From positions 27,208-91,207 of the forward strand of contig OMXA01000007.1 in assembly GCA_900314905.1 (NCBI GenBank): a stretch of 64,000 nt of DNA, given 5' to 3'. This DNA is from an uncultured Erysipelotrichaceae bacterium (lineage in GTDB: Bacteria > Bacillota_I > Bacilli_A > Erysipelotrichales > Erysipelotrichaceae). Shown in pieces: positions 26,916 through 34,750 of this stretch. The position numbers were made by a program, and so were the translations under genes. The notes beneath the pieces were generated by a model, which saw only the letters and a list, made by a program, of their open reading frames with translations, searched no databases and was not told where the DNA came from. Numbering within the stretch: the first letter of the stretch is position 1; each line of letters begins with the position of its first letter.

Positions 26916-27936
26916 AAAAAGCCATTCTGCTTCTCCGGAAGCTACCTCGGATTCGCATGGAGCTTCTGTGGTATATAACACGACGATTGAAGGATATACG
27001 ACGGATATCACGGAGACCGCTGCCTCGGTGCAGCCGATGATCGTGCAGATCACTGTCAGATCAGAAGACAGCGAGGCGGCAGACCGCGTTTCCTCCGGTG
27101 TGATCTATTCAAGTTCGGATGATGAGTGCTGGATTCTGACTACTGCAGAGAATATTGCCGATGGCAATACGTACTTGATCACGTTCGACAGCGGTATCAC
27201 AATCCAGGCGGATTCTGCCGTCAGCGATCCATCTGCAGATATTGCGCTATTGCTCTGTCATCCTTCTTTCCCCACGACGCCGATCGAGATCGGGGATTCC
27301 TCTGCAGTCAAAGAAGGAGAATACGTGATTGCCGTCGGTTCTCATCCGATTGAAAACCAGAGCGGCAGTGTCTCTTTCGGGGTCGTTTCTCTGCCCGGAC
27401 AGGTGTTCAGGGCAGGCACCGAAGAACGGCAGCCATGGATTACCGAAGTATTCACGACAGATGCCGAGGTTTCAAGAACCGGCAGCGGCGGTCCGCTGAT
27501 CAATTTGTCCGGTCAGCTGATCGGCATGGTTTCATCTTCCATGACTTCTGCTAATTCGGCTGGCTTTTCGACTGCGATCACCTCTTCAGAGATTCTGTCT
27601 TCCGCGAAAGAACTGCAGAAAGAAGGAGCTGTTACCAGAGGCTATCTCGGAGCTGCTGCAGCGGATGTCGGCAGTCTTGCACTGTATCAGAAGAGTGCCT
27701 GGAATCTTTCGCTGGATTTAGTGGATGGAGTGCTTGTGACGGTCGTGGAACCTGGATCTCCAGCGGAGGAAGCAGGCATTCAGACAGGAGATGTGATCAT
27801 GAGTATCAATGAAACAGCGGTCCACAGTGCTGACGATCTGAAGGAGTTTCTCTACAATTCCGCTCCTGGAGATACCGTAACCGTTTCTCTGAGCCGGCAG
27901 TCGGCTGCGATCACGACGACTGCGACACTGCAATGA
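26833..27936 (+). CDS. HtrA-like trypsin-PDZ protein lacking the catalytic histidine
   Basis: A 367-residue membrane-anchored protein in the position of htrA between walJ and rlmH. It has one N-terminal helix (about 3-22), a trypsin-like domain (about 60-255) and a PDZ domain (about 275-365). The serine (S218, G-S-G-G-P-L) and aspartate (D136, D-P-S-A-D-I-A) of the triad are present. Where HtrA has T-N-x-H-V, this protein reads T-T-A-E-N-I, placing Glu at 106. The usual serine protease mechanism would not work. It may be a chaperone or regulator (inference). GGAGGAG precedes the ATG. Confidence 0.85.
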   Translation: MKKWILAAAAALLIWNIYLTVSIRNLSEKSHSASPEATSDSHGASVVYNTTIEGYTTDITETAASVQPMIVQITVRSEDSEAADRVSSGVIYSSSDDECWILTTAENIADGNTYLITFDSGITIQADSAVSDPSADIALLLCHPSFPTTPIEIGDSSAVKEGEYVIAVGSHPIENQSGSVSFGVVSLPGQVFRAGTEERQPWITEVFTTDAEVSRTGSGGPLINLSGQLIGMVSSSMTSANSAGFSTAITSSEILSSAKELQKEGAVTRGYLGAAAADVGSLALYQKSAWNLSLDLVDGVLVTVVEPGSPAEEAGIQTGDVIMSINETAVHSADDLKEFLYNSAPGDTVTVSLSRQSAAITTTATLQ

Positions 27937-28409
27937 TCCGCGTCATCGCGTGCGGCAGAGTGAGAGACCGCTGGCTGCAGGACGGCATTGCTGAGTATGC
28001 AAAACGCATTCGTCCCTATGATCGTCTGGAACTCATTGAAGTTCAGGATGAGATGGCACCGGAGAAGAACTCTGCCGCAGAAAATGAACAGGTCAAGAAG
28101 ATCGAAGGACAGCGTCTGCTGAAGCAGATTCATCCGCAGGAATTTGTGATTCTCCTGGATCTTGCAGGAAAAGAACTGGATTCTGAGAAGCTTGCTGCAA
28201 AGATCGATCAGCTGAATATTTCCGGAAAGAGCAGAATTGACTTCGTCATCGGCGGCTCGCTCGGCGTATCAGAGGAACTGATTCAGAGAGCAGATTTCCG
28301 CTGGAAGCTTTCTGCAAATACCTTTCCGCATCAGCTATGCAGACTGATCGTGCTGGAGCAGATCTACCGGAGTTTCAGGATTCTGCATCATGAGCCATAC
28401 CATAAGTGA
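27933..28409 (+). CDS. rlmH: 23S rRNA (pseudouridine1915-N3)-methyltransferase RlmH
   Basis: 158 residues of the SPOUT family. The enzyme uses S-adenosylmethionine to methylate pseudouridine 1915 in helix 69 of 23S rRNA. The knot region F-V-I-G-G-S-L-G and the C-terminal L-E-Q-I-Y-R-S-F-R-I are clear. The ATG overlaps the end of the HtrA-like gene by four bases. It ends the long operon that began at yybS; a strong hairpin follows about 100 bases later. Confidence 0.97.
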   Translation: MIRVIACGRVRDRWLQDGIAEYAKRIRPYDRLELIEVQDEMAPEKNSAAENEQVKKIEGQRLLKQIHPQEFVILLDLAGKELDSEKLAAKIDQLNISGKSRIDFVIGGSLGVSEELIQRADFRWKLSANTFPHQLCRLIVLEQIYRSFRILHHEPYHK

Positions 28410-28511
28410 AAAGAAGAATTAACCTGATACCAGCCGGCAATGCGACGCAGATGGATTTCTGCAATGCTTGTGATTGCGTATATGGATCCTGTCCTCTTGT
28501 CAGCACAGCAG

Positions 28512-28539
28512 AACCCCTCGCAGCATCCTGCGAGGGGTT
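28512..28539. terminator. Terminator between rlmH and the lipoprotein gene
   Basis: A perfect 12-bp GC-rich stem (28512-28523 with 28528-28539) with a four-base loop. The T tract is weak on the plus side, but the hairpin separates two converging genes. Confidence 0.75.
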
Positions 28540-28563
28540 CCTTCATTCTTCAGCAGATGCAGG

Positions 28564-28947
28564 TCATTCCGGAGCAGTGATTCGCTCTGCATTTTCGATG
28601 ACCGCAAAGGTATCCAGTGATTCCGCTGAAGTAGAAACGCGGATGGTATCCCCAGCCTGAATTTCAGAAGGATACAGATTTTCTACTTCAGAAAGATTCA
28701 GTTTCATCGGCTTATCTTCGACAAGAACTGTGAGCTCCTCACCGTTCTTTTCCGTTACTGCTGCGTCGATATAGTATTGCAGCGCTCCGGTATCTGAAGA
28801 AGCAGAGGCGACTTCGGTATTCTCCATAGAAGATGCTGTCGTCTGTGAAGTGGGAGAGACTGCTTGAGAATTGCTTCCGGAAGAAGCACATCCGACGATC
28901 AGAAAACAAGGAACAGCAGTCAGAAAAATGATCTTTTGAAATTTCAT
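28564..28947 (-). CDS. Small lipoprotein of unknown function
   Basis: A 127-residue predicted lipoprotein. The signal peptide ends in the lipobox I-V-G-C (Cys20). A Ser/Thr-rich linker is followed by a small beta-rich domain (about 55-125) with V-L-V-E-D-K-P and D-T-I-R-V patterns, resembling small OB-like or DUF3221-type folds only loosely. On the minus strand GGAGG lies eight bases before the ATG at 28947. No family assigned. Confidence 0.75.
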   Translation of the reverse strand: MKFQKIIFLTAVPCFLIVGCASSGSNSQAVSPTSQTTASSMENTEVASASSDTGALQYYIDAAVTEKNGEELTVLVEDKPMKLNLSEVENLYPSEIQAGDTIRVSTSAESLDTFAVIENAERITAPE

Positions 28948-29281
28948 AATGAATTCCTCCATTAACAGTGCAGATTTGTATGACTAAATGCTGGAAAAGA
29001 GAAGCGGGTACAGGTCTCTGAGATTTTCCCAGACCTGTGAGTCCTGTACAAGATGATTACCTCGAATACTCGGACGCATAAGGATAGAAACACAATATGT
29101 CCAGTCAATCCTTTTTTCTGAGATATCAGATTCCCCCCGATCATTGGCATCATTCCCTCTTCATAAAAGCTCAGTTCCTTTTTTCAATCATGATCGATCC
29201 TGTGATGATCAGTGCTCTGCAGCTGATCCCTCTTTGGCTGCACTCGCCAGGAAGCATTGTTTATTGTCTTCTCTTTTTCGT
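28948..29281. other. Non-coding gap between two minus-strand genes
   Basis: A gap of 334 bases with the lipoprotein ribosome site at its left edge. I see no convincing gene, RNA or terminator; short open frames here lack ribosome sites. Confidence 0.5.
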
Positions 29282-29557
29282 TCAATCACGCTTCAGCATG
29301 TCTTTCTGATATTCCTTAGACACTTCCATGGTGTACTGATACCATTCTTCGAAGTACTTCCTGAGTTTCTGGTCTTCAAGCTTGGCAGAATTCTTCTCAA
29401 TGTTTTCTTTCTCCCGATAGGAGTCAGATACAGGCATATTGTTTTCTGCTTTGTATTTTGCGACATTCTCAACCGCATGCATGCGTTCCTCGAAGAGTCT
29501 GACAAGCTGGTCATCGATTTCATTGATTCTGATACGGCTTTCCTGGAGTAAGTTCAT
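29282..29557 (-). CDS. Stand-alone chorismate mutase (AroQ class)
   Basis: A 91-residue all-helical chorismate mutase, converting chorismate to prephenate for Phe/Tyr synthesis. The first helix (R-I-R-I-N-E-I-D-D-Q-L-V-R-L) and the following A-K-Y-K-A-E-N, P-V-x-D and R-E-K-E segments match the AroQ fold and its active-site Arg, Lys and Glu residues. AAGGAAAA precedes the ATG at 29557. No other aromatic pathway gene is nearby, so its partners are elsewhere. Confidence 0.85.
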   Translation of the reverse strand: MNLLQESRIRINEIDDQLVRLFEERMHAVENVAKYKAENNMPVSDSYREKENIEKNSAKLEDQKLRKYFEEWYQYTMEVSKEYQKDMLKRD

Positions 29558-29984
29558 GGTAGTTTTCCTTTTTCTTTATTATAAGTGGTTTGCGTATCAA
29601 ACATCCATCCTTTCTGAAGCTCGGCAATGAATGCAGTCTGCTGTTCCGAATGAACTGAAATCTCATCCTCATCTGAAACGCAGCCATATCATTTCTGATC
29701 CGATCAGGATCATGCACCGCCTGGATCGAGTGAGGGAGATGCATCATCCGCTGTAATGCAGCTATTTCCTTCTGGTTTCCATGAATAGCCAGCAGACAAT
29801 CTGCAAATTCCCTGTATGCAGTTTTGTACCTTCTCTCTGAAAAAACTGCGAAGTGAAAGACTATCTGATCATTTTTCCAGAATCATATCAGGCCGCAGGA
29901 ATGTCTGATTTCTCTCTAGAAGAGAGCTTCCGCGTCTTAAAGACAGGAATCAGGTCTGGACAGAAATGGCTTTTCAGTCCAGGT

Positions 29985-30026
29985 GCAGGTTTGCGAAACG
30001 CAATTAAGCAGGTTTGCGAAACGCAA
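29985..30026 (+). promoter_or_regulatory. Two direct copies of a 13-bp palindrome upstream of ptsH
   Basis: TTGCGAAACGCAA occurs at 29991-30003 and 30014-30026, each inside an identical 19-base unit (29985-30003, 30008-30026), with a period of 23 bases. The second copy ends eight bases before the ptsH -35. It looks like a pair of operators for a dimeric regulator. Confidence 0.75.
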
Positions 30027-30034
30027 GTAAGCGC

Positions 30035-30063
30035 TTGTAGTTTGGCGGGGTCTGAAGTAAAAT
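30035..30063 (+). promoter_or_regulatory. Promoter of ptsH
   Basis: TTGTAG (30035-30040), a 17-base spacer and TAAAAT (30058-30063). The -35 overlaps a third small palindrome, AAGCGCTT. Confidence 0.7.
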
Positions 30064-30096
30064 GATCCTAGAATTGACCAGGAGGAGATAAAAACT

Positions 30097-30363
30097 ATGA
30101 AGCAGATATCTGTAACTGTTGTGGATCCGGTAGGACTTCACGCACGCCCTGCTACTGTTGCAGTCAACGCAGCCAGCAAGTTCAAGAGCGAAGTCAAGGT
30201 TGCTTACAAGGGACGTACCGTTAACATGAAGTCCATCATGGGCGTGATGTCACTGGGCATTCCGACACAGTCTGAGATCACCGTTACCTGCGATGGCGAC
30301 GATGAAGACGTTGCGATCAAGACGATTGAAGAAGTGCTTCGTGCTCAGAAAGTCATTGCTTGA
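30097..30363 (+). CDS. ptsH: Phosphocarrier protein HPr
   Basis: An 88-residue phosphocarrier of the sugar phosphotransferase system. H15 in G-L-H-A-R-P-A is the site phosphorylated by enzyme I; S46 in M-K-S-I-M-G is the regulatory site of HPr kinase. Both are kept, so it can act in transport and in CcpA-type control. AGGAGGAG precedes the ATG. It is a single-gene unit with its own terminator; ptsI is not adjacent, which is unusual because ptsH and ptsI are commonly together. Confidence 0.97.
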   Translation: MKQISVTVVDPVGLHARPATVAVNAASKFKSEVKVAYKGRTVNMKSIMGVMSLGIPTQSEITVTCDGDDEDVAIKTIEEVLRAQKVIA

Positions 30364-30384
30364 TTGACTGAAGCAATCCGAACA

Positions 30385-30414
30385 GGAAGATGCCGCTGAG
30401 CATCTTCCTTTTTT
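30385..30414 (+). terminator. Terminator of ptsH
   Basis: A 9-bp perfect stem (30385-30393 with 30400-30408) is followed by six T. Confidence 0.92.
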
Positions 30415-30435
30415 AGAAAAAAGGAGATAATTGGT

Positions 30436-32118
30436 ATGTATCAGGAGGAGTATGAGCGCTGGTGTTCTGCAGATCTGGAGGATATCGATCTTTCGAATGA
30501 GCTTCGTGAAATCCGCGGAGATGAGAATGCGATCAAAGATCGGTTTGCTGCAGCCCTGAAGTTCGGCACCGCCGGCTTACGCGGAACGCTCGGAGCGGGC
30601 ACAAACAGGATGAATATCTGGGTGGTCCGTCAGGCAACGCAGGGAGTGGCGGACTGGGTGAAGACCCAGGGCGGAACGCAGACCGTCGCCATCAGCTATG
30701 ATTCCCGGCTCAAGGGATGGACCTTTGCCAGAGATGCGGCTGGAGTTCTGGCTGCCAATGGCATCCATGTAAGGATTTATGATGAGCTGATGCCGGTTCC
30801 GGCACTGAGCTTTGCTACGAGGTATTATCACTGCAATGCCGGCATCATGATCACGGCTTCCCATAACCCAGCCCAGTATAATGGCTATAAGGCTTATGGA
30901 CCGGATGGCTGCCAGATGACGGATGATGCGGCTGGCGTGGTCTATGCGCAGATTCAGAAGACGGATGTGCTGACTGGCGCGAAGTATATGCCATTCCGGG
31001 AGGGCGTTGAGAAGGGATTGATCAGATTTGTCCAGGATGACTGCATCCAGGCGCTCTATGAGGCAATTGAATCCCGTCAGGTCCGGCCGGGTCTCTGCCG
31101 GACTGCCGGACTGAAGCTGGTATATTCTCCGCTGAACGGAACCGGTCTGGTCCCGGTAACCCATGTGCTGAGAGATATCGGCATCACGGATATTACAATT
31201 GTTCCGGAACAGGAATACCCGAATGGCTATTTCACAACCTGCCCGTATCCGAATCCGGAAATCCGCGAGGCTTTGCAGAAAGGCCTGGAGCTTGCCGAAA
31301 AAACCGGGGCAGATCTGATGCTGGCAACGGATCCGGATGCGGATCGCGTCGGCATTGCGATGAAGTGCCCGGATGGTTCTTATGAGCTGGTCTCCGGCAA
31401 TGAGATGGGCGTGCTGCTGCTGGACTATATCTGTGCTGGCAGAATTGAAAAGGGAACAATGCCTGAGAAACCGGTTGCGGTCATGTCAATTGTCAGCACG
31501 CCGCTAGCAGATAAGGTTGCAGAGCATTATGGCGTAGAGCTTCGTCATACGCTGACAGGCTTCAAGTGGATCGGCGATCAGATTGCACAGCTGGAAGCTG
31601 CTGGCGAAACGGATCGCTTCATCTTCGGATTTGAAGAGAGCTATGGCTATCTGGCCGGACCGTATGTCCGCGATAAGGATGCAGTGGTCGGAAGTATGCT
31701 GATCTGCGAGATGGCGGCGTATTATCGTTCGATCGGTTCTTCGATCAAGCAGCGGCTGGAAGAGATCTATCAGCAGTATGGTCGCTATCTGAACAAGGTT
31801 GACAGCTATTCGTTCCCGGGTCTTTCCGGCATGGATAAGATGGCTGGCATCATGGAAGATCTGCGGAAGAACCCGCCAGCAGAGTTTGCAGGGGATAAGG
31901 TCGTCAAGGCAATCGATTACGAAAAGCCGGAAGAAACCGGTCTGCCGAAGGCAAATGTGCTGACGTATCATCTGGAAGATGGTGCGACGGTAGTGGTTCG
32001 TCCTTCCGGAACGGAACCGAAGATCAAGACCTACTTCACGACACTTGGCAGAACGCTTGCGGAAGCAGAGGCAGAAAAAGAAAGGCTTGCAGAGGCACTG
32101 AAGCCGATTCTGAAATAG
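30436..32118 (+). CDS. pgcA: Alpha-phosphoglucomutase/phosphomannomutase
   Basis: A 560-residue cytosolic mutase interconverting glucose 1-phosphate and glucose 6-phosphate (relatives also use mannose phosphates). The phosphoserine is S142 in T-A-S-H-N-P; the metal loop D-P-D-A-D-R, the sugar loop G-F-E-E-S-Y-G and the phosphate loop R-P-S-G-T-E-P are all present. Length fits the PgcA group of Bacillota. It supplies glucose 1-phosphate to GlgC and recovers it from GlgP, both encoded nearby. AAGGAGAT precedes the ATG. Confidence 0.94.
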   Translation: MYQEEYERWCSADLEDIDLSNELREIRGDENAIKDRFAAALKFGTAGLRGTLGAGTNRMNIWVVRQATQGVADWVKTQGGTQTVAISYDSRLKGWTFARDAAGVLAANGIHVRIYDELMPVPALSFATRYYHCNAGIMITASHNPAQYNGYKAYGPDGCQMTDDAAGVVYAQIQKTDVLTGAKYMPFREGVEKGLIRFVQDDCIQALYEAIESRQVRPGLCRTAGLKLVYSPLNGTGLVPVTHVLRDIGITDITIVPEQEYPNGYFTTCPYPNPEIREALQKGLELAEKTGADLMLATDPDADRVGIAMKCPDGSYELVSGNEMGVLLLDYICAGRIEKGTMPEKPVAVMSIVSTPLADKVAEHYGVELRHTLTGFKWIGDQIAQLEAAGETDRFIFGFEESYGYLAGPYVRDKDAVVGSMLICEMAAYYRSIGSSIKQRLEEIYQQYGRYLNKVDSYSFPGLSGMDKMAGIMEDLRKNPPAEFAGDKVVKAIDYEKPEETGLPKANVLTYHLEDGATVVVRPSGTEPKIKTYFTTLGRTLAEAEAEKERLAEALKPILK

Positions 32119-32125
32119 ATTCCTG

Positions 32126-32152
32126 AGGAACTGTGTAGAGCAGTTCCTTTTT
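32126..32152 (+). terminator. Terminator after the phosphoglucomutase gene
   Basis: An 8-bp stem (32126-32133 with 32141-32148) runs into five T. An extended -10 (TG-G-TACAAT, ending 32160) for the next gene follows at once. Confidence 0.88.
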
Positions 32153-32187
32153 GGTACAATAATCAGGAAAGAATTGGCGGGGACAAG

Positions 32188-32829
32188 ATGAACAAGGTAC
32201 TGGCAGCCATCGCAGGGACTTTTTTTCTGCTGGCAGGAGTTTACGACTGCTTTGATTCAGCACATCATGGAAAGCGCAGGCTGAAGCCATTTCTGATGCC
32301 GCTCCTGACGGTGTTCTACGTAACTTCTGCGGATGAGATTTCCTGGCTTGTGACAGCAGGACTTCTGCTGGGCGGAATCGGCGATACGCTGCTGATTCAT
32401 AAGCAGAATGGAAAAGCTCTGCTTGGCGGAACGGCTGCGTTTCTTGGCGGTCATCTATGCTATGCGCTGCGGTTCCTGCAGGATTGCAGATGGGGCATCA
32501 TTCCGGAATGGTCGGTTCTGGTACTGCTTGGATATGCCGGGTATGCAGCAGTATTTGCACCGCGCCTGCTCAGGCATGTGGAAAAGAAGCTTCTTGCCCC
32601 GGTGGCTGCCTATATGATCGGTCTTCTTGCGATGAGCATCCTTGCATTTGGGAGGTTCAGCAGCGGTGCCGATTCCGGCAGGCTTCTGGTCTGGCTGGGG
32701 TCTGTATGCTTTCTGCTTTCAGATACGATTCTTTCTTTTTCTATTTTTGCCAGAGGGAGTCATCGCGGAGTCATGGAAACATATCTTGCTGCACAGACTC
32801 TGATCGCGATTGGCTTTCTTCATGCTTGA
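32188..32829 (+). CDS. YhhN family membrane protein (lysoplasmalogenase-like)
   Basis: A 213-residue protein with seven or eight membrane helices of the YhhN/TMEM86 family. Family marks are G-G-I-G-D-T-L-L (about residue 64) and L-L-S-D-T-I-L-S (about 178), which hold the proposed catalytic aspartates, and M-E-T-Y-L-A-A-Q near the end. Characterised members cleave lysoplasmalogens; whether this organism makes plasmalogens is unknown. An extended -10 lies just upstream and the ribosome site is weak. Confidence 0.85.
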   Translation: MNKVLAAIAGTFFLLAGVYDCFDSAHHGKRRLKPFLMPLLTVFYVTSADEISWLVTAGLLLGGIGDTLLIHKQNGKALLGGTAAFLGGHLCYALRFLQDCRWGIIPEWSVLVLLGYAGYAAVFAPRLLRHVEKKLLAPVAAYMIGLLAMSILAFGRFSSGADSGRLLVWLGSVCFLLSDTILSFSIFARGSHRGVMETYLAAQTLIAIGFLHA

Positions 32830-32887
32830 ATTCCTGCGATATACTTGAATGTACAGAACATCATCAGAAACGGGAGGGTGCGTAATC

Positions 32888-34750
32888 ATGGATCAGGCAC
32901 AGATCATTGAAGAATTCCATCAAGGCCGATGCATCAGAGCTTATCAGCTGTTCGGTGCGCATTTTGCCTATGAAGGTGGAGAGGGGGTGCGCTTCACGGT
33001 CTATGCGCCTCATGCGCATTCCGTCAGTGTGATCGGCAGCTTCAATGACTGGGATGGAAATGCGGATCGCATGACCAGGACAGACTTCAAGGGGGTCTGG
33101 TCGGTTTTCGTGAAAGGTGTGAAGGAGTGGGATTCCTATAAATATCATATCGAAGACAAGAATGGAGCATTTCTCGATAAGTCGGATCCGTATGCCTTCT
33201 ACAGTGAGACTCCTCCGGAAACTGCATCAAAGGTCTACAGCCTGCATGATCTCTGCTGGAGCGATCAGGACTGGATGAAGCAGAGATCAGTGAATTTCGA
33301 TCGTCCGGTTTCGATCTATGAAGTCTATGCCGGGGGCTGGAAGAAAAATGGAAAATACCCGTATACTTACCCGATGATGCAGCAGAATCTGATTCCGTAT
33401 GTGAAAGAACATGGCTTTACGCATATCGAGATGATGCCGCTGACCGAGTATCCGTTTGATGGCTCCTGGGGCTATCAGGCAAGCGGCTATTTCAGCGTGA
33501 CGTCCAGATATGGAAACCCGACGGAGTTTGCGGCGTTTGTCAATGCATGCCACCAGGCGGGCATCGGGGTGATCATCGATATGGTTCCGGTTCATTTCGT
33601 CAGAGATGCATATGGCCTCAGAAACTTTGATGGACAGCCTCTGTATGAGTATCAGAAGCGCAGTGATGCCGAGAGCCAGTGGGGTACCCTGAACTTCGAT
33701 CTCTGGAACGAAGAAGTGCGTTCCTTTCTGATCTCTTCGATGATCTTCTGGTGTGAGACCTATCATGTGGATGGCATTCGCATGGATGCAGTTTCCAACA
33801 TGATCTACTGGGGAGGAAATCGGGACAGGGGTGAGAATTCCGGGGCGATTGATTTCATGAAGCGCATGAATTACTACGTGAAGAAGGAATTCCCTCAGGT
33901 CATGATGATTGCAGAGGATTCTTCTGATTATCCCAGCGTGACCGCAAGTACGCTGGATGGTGGACTTGGGTTTGATTACAAGTGGGATCTCGGCTGGATG
34001 AATGATACGCTGAGGTATTATTCCGAAGATCCGATCTACCGATCTTATGATCATTCAAAGCTGACGTTCTCGATGGCCTATTTCTACAGCGAGAAGTTTC
34101 TGATGCCCTTGAGCCATGACGAGAATGTGCATGGCAAGAAGACGATCATCGACCGGATGTGGGGAAACTATGATCAGAAGTTCTCGCAGGTAAGAAATCT
34201 TTATGCGTATATGTATGCACACCCTGGCAAGAAGCTGAATTTCATGGGCAATGAGATTGCGAGCTTCCGGGAGTTTGATGAGAAACGGGAACTCGACTGG
34301 CTATTGCTGAAGTATCCGAGGCACCAGGCTTTTCAGAGATATTTCACTGATCTGAACCGGATATATCTGGCACATTCGTGTCTGAGCAGGTATGATTATG
34401 ACTACTGCGGATTCCGCTGGATTGATGCCGATGATGCGGCGCATTCGGTATTCTCGTTCTATCGGGAAGATGAGAAGGAGATTCTGGTATGCGTGCTGAA
34501 CATGACACCGGTCTCATATGAGCGTTTCACGATCGGGGTTCCGCAGCAGGGATCTTATTCGGAAATACTGAATTCTGAAAAAGATATTTATGATGGCTGC
34601 AACATGTGCAACTTCCGGCCTTTGAAGTCCGCAAAGTCTGAGAACCGGAAATGGAGCAGTCAGATCACCATCCGGCTGGCTCCATTTGCGGCAGTCTGGC
34701 TGGTTCATGAAAAGAAGAATAGAAGCGAGGGGCAAGATGTTCAGAAATAA
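32888..34750 (+). CDS. glgB: 1,4-alpha-glucan branching enzyme GlgB
   Basis: A 620-residue GH13 enzyme that makes alpha-1,6 branches in glycogen. An N-terminal CBM48 domain (about 30-115, V-I-G-S-F-N-D-W) precedes the barrel with region I D-M-V-P-V-H-F-V, nucleophile Asp in G-I-R-M-D-A-V, acid Glu in I-A-E-D-S-S, and H-D-E in L-S-H-D-E-N-V. It lacks the extra N1 domain, as is common in Bacillota. GGGAGGG precedes the ATG at 32888. It overlaps glgP by 14 bases. Confidence 0.96.
   Translation: MDQAQIIEEFHQGRCIRAYQLFGAHFAYEGGEGVRFTVYAPHAHSVSVIGSFNDWDGNADRMTRTDFKGVWSVFVKGVKEWDSYKYHIEDKNGAFLDKSDPYAFYSETPPETASKVYSLHDLCWSDQDWMKQRSVNFDRPVSIYEVYAGGWKKNGKYPYTYPMMQQNLIPYVKEHGFTHIEMMPLTEYPFDGSWGYQASGYFSVTSRYGNPTEFAAFVNACHQAGIGVIIDMVPVHFVRDAYGLRNFDGQPLYEYQKRSDAESQWGTLNFDLWNEEVRSFLISSMIFWCETYHVDGIRMDAVSNMIYWGGNRDRGENSGAIDFMKRMNYYVKKEFPQVMMIAEDSSDYPSVTASTLDGGLGFDYKWDLGWMNDTLRYYSEDPIYRSYDHSKLTFSMAYFYSEKFLMPLSHDENVHGKKTIIDRMWGNYDQKFSQVRNLYAYMYAHPGKKLNFMGNEIASFREFDEKRELDWLLLKYPRHQAFQRYFTDLNRIYLAHSCLSRYDYDYCGFRWIDADDAAHSVFSFYREDEKEILVCVLNMTPVSYERFTIGVPQQGSYSEILNSEKDIYDGCNMCNFRPLKSAKSENRKWSSQITIRLAPFAAVWLVHEKKNRSEGQDVQK

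Larger units (their letters stand above)
29558..30096. other. Long ptsH upstream region with a decayed minus-strand reading frame and twin palindromes
   Basis: A 539-base gap. The left half (about 29560-29870, minus strand) keeps a long open frame with no start or ribosome site that reads protein-like (for example R-Y-K-T-A-Y-R-E-F-A-D-C-L) and runs into the chorismate mutase start; it may be a gene relic. The right end holds the ptsH regulatory region. Confidence 0.45.

Noticed and set aside
29991-30026. CcpA cre site reading of the ptsH palindromes
   Set aside because: The palindrome has an odd centre (AAA) and lacks the central CG of the cre consensus; kept as an unassigned operator.
29853-30065. 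Coding frame of 70 residues before ptsH
   Set aside because: It runs through the tandem palindromes and the promoter and has no ribosome site.
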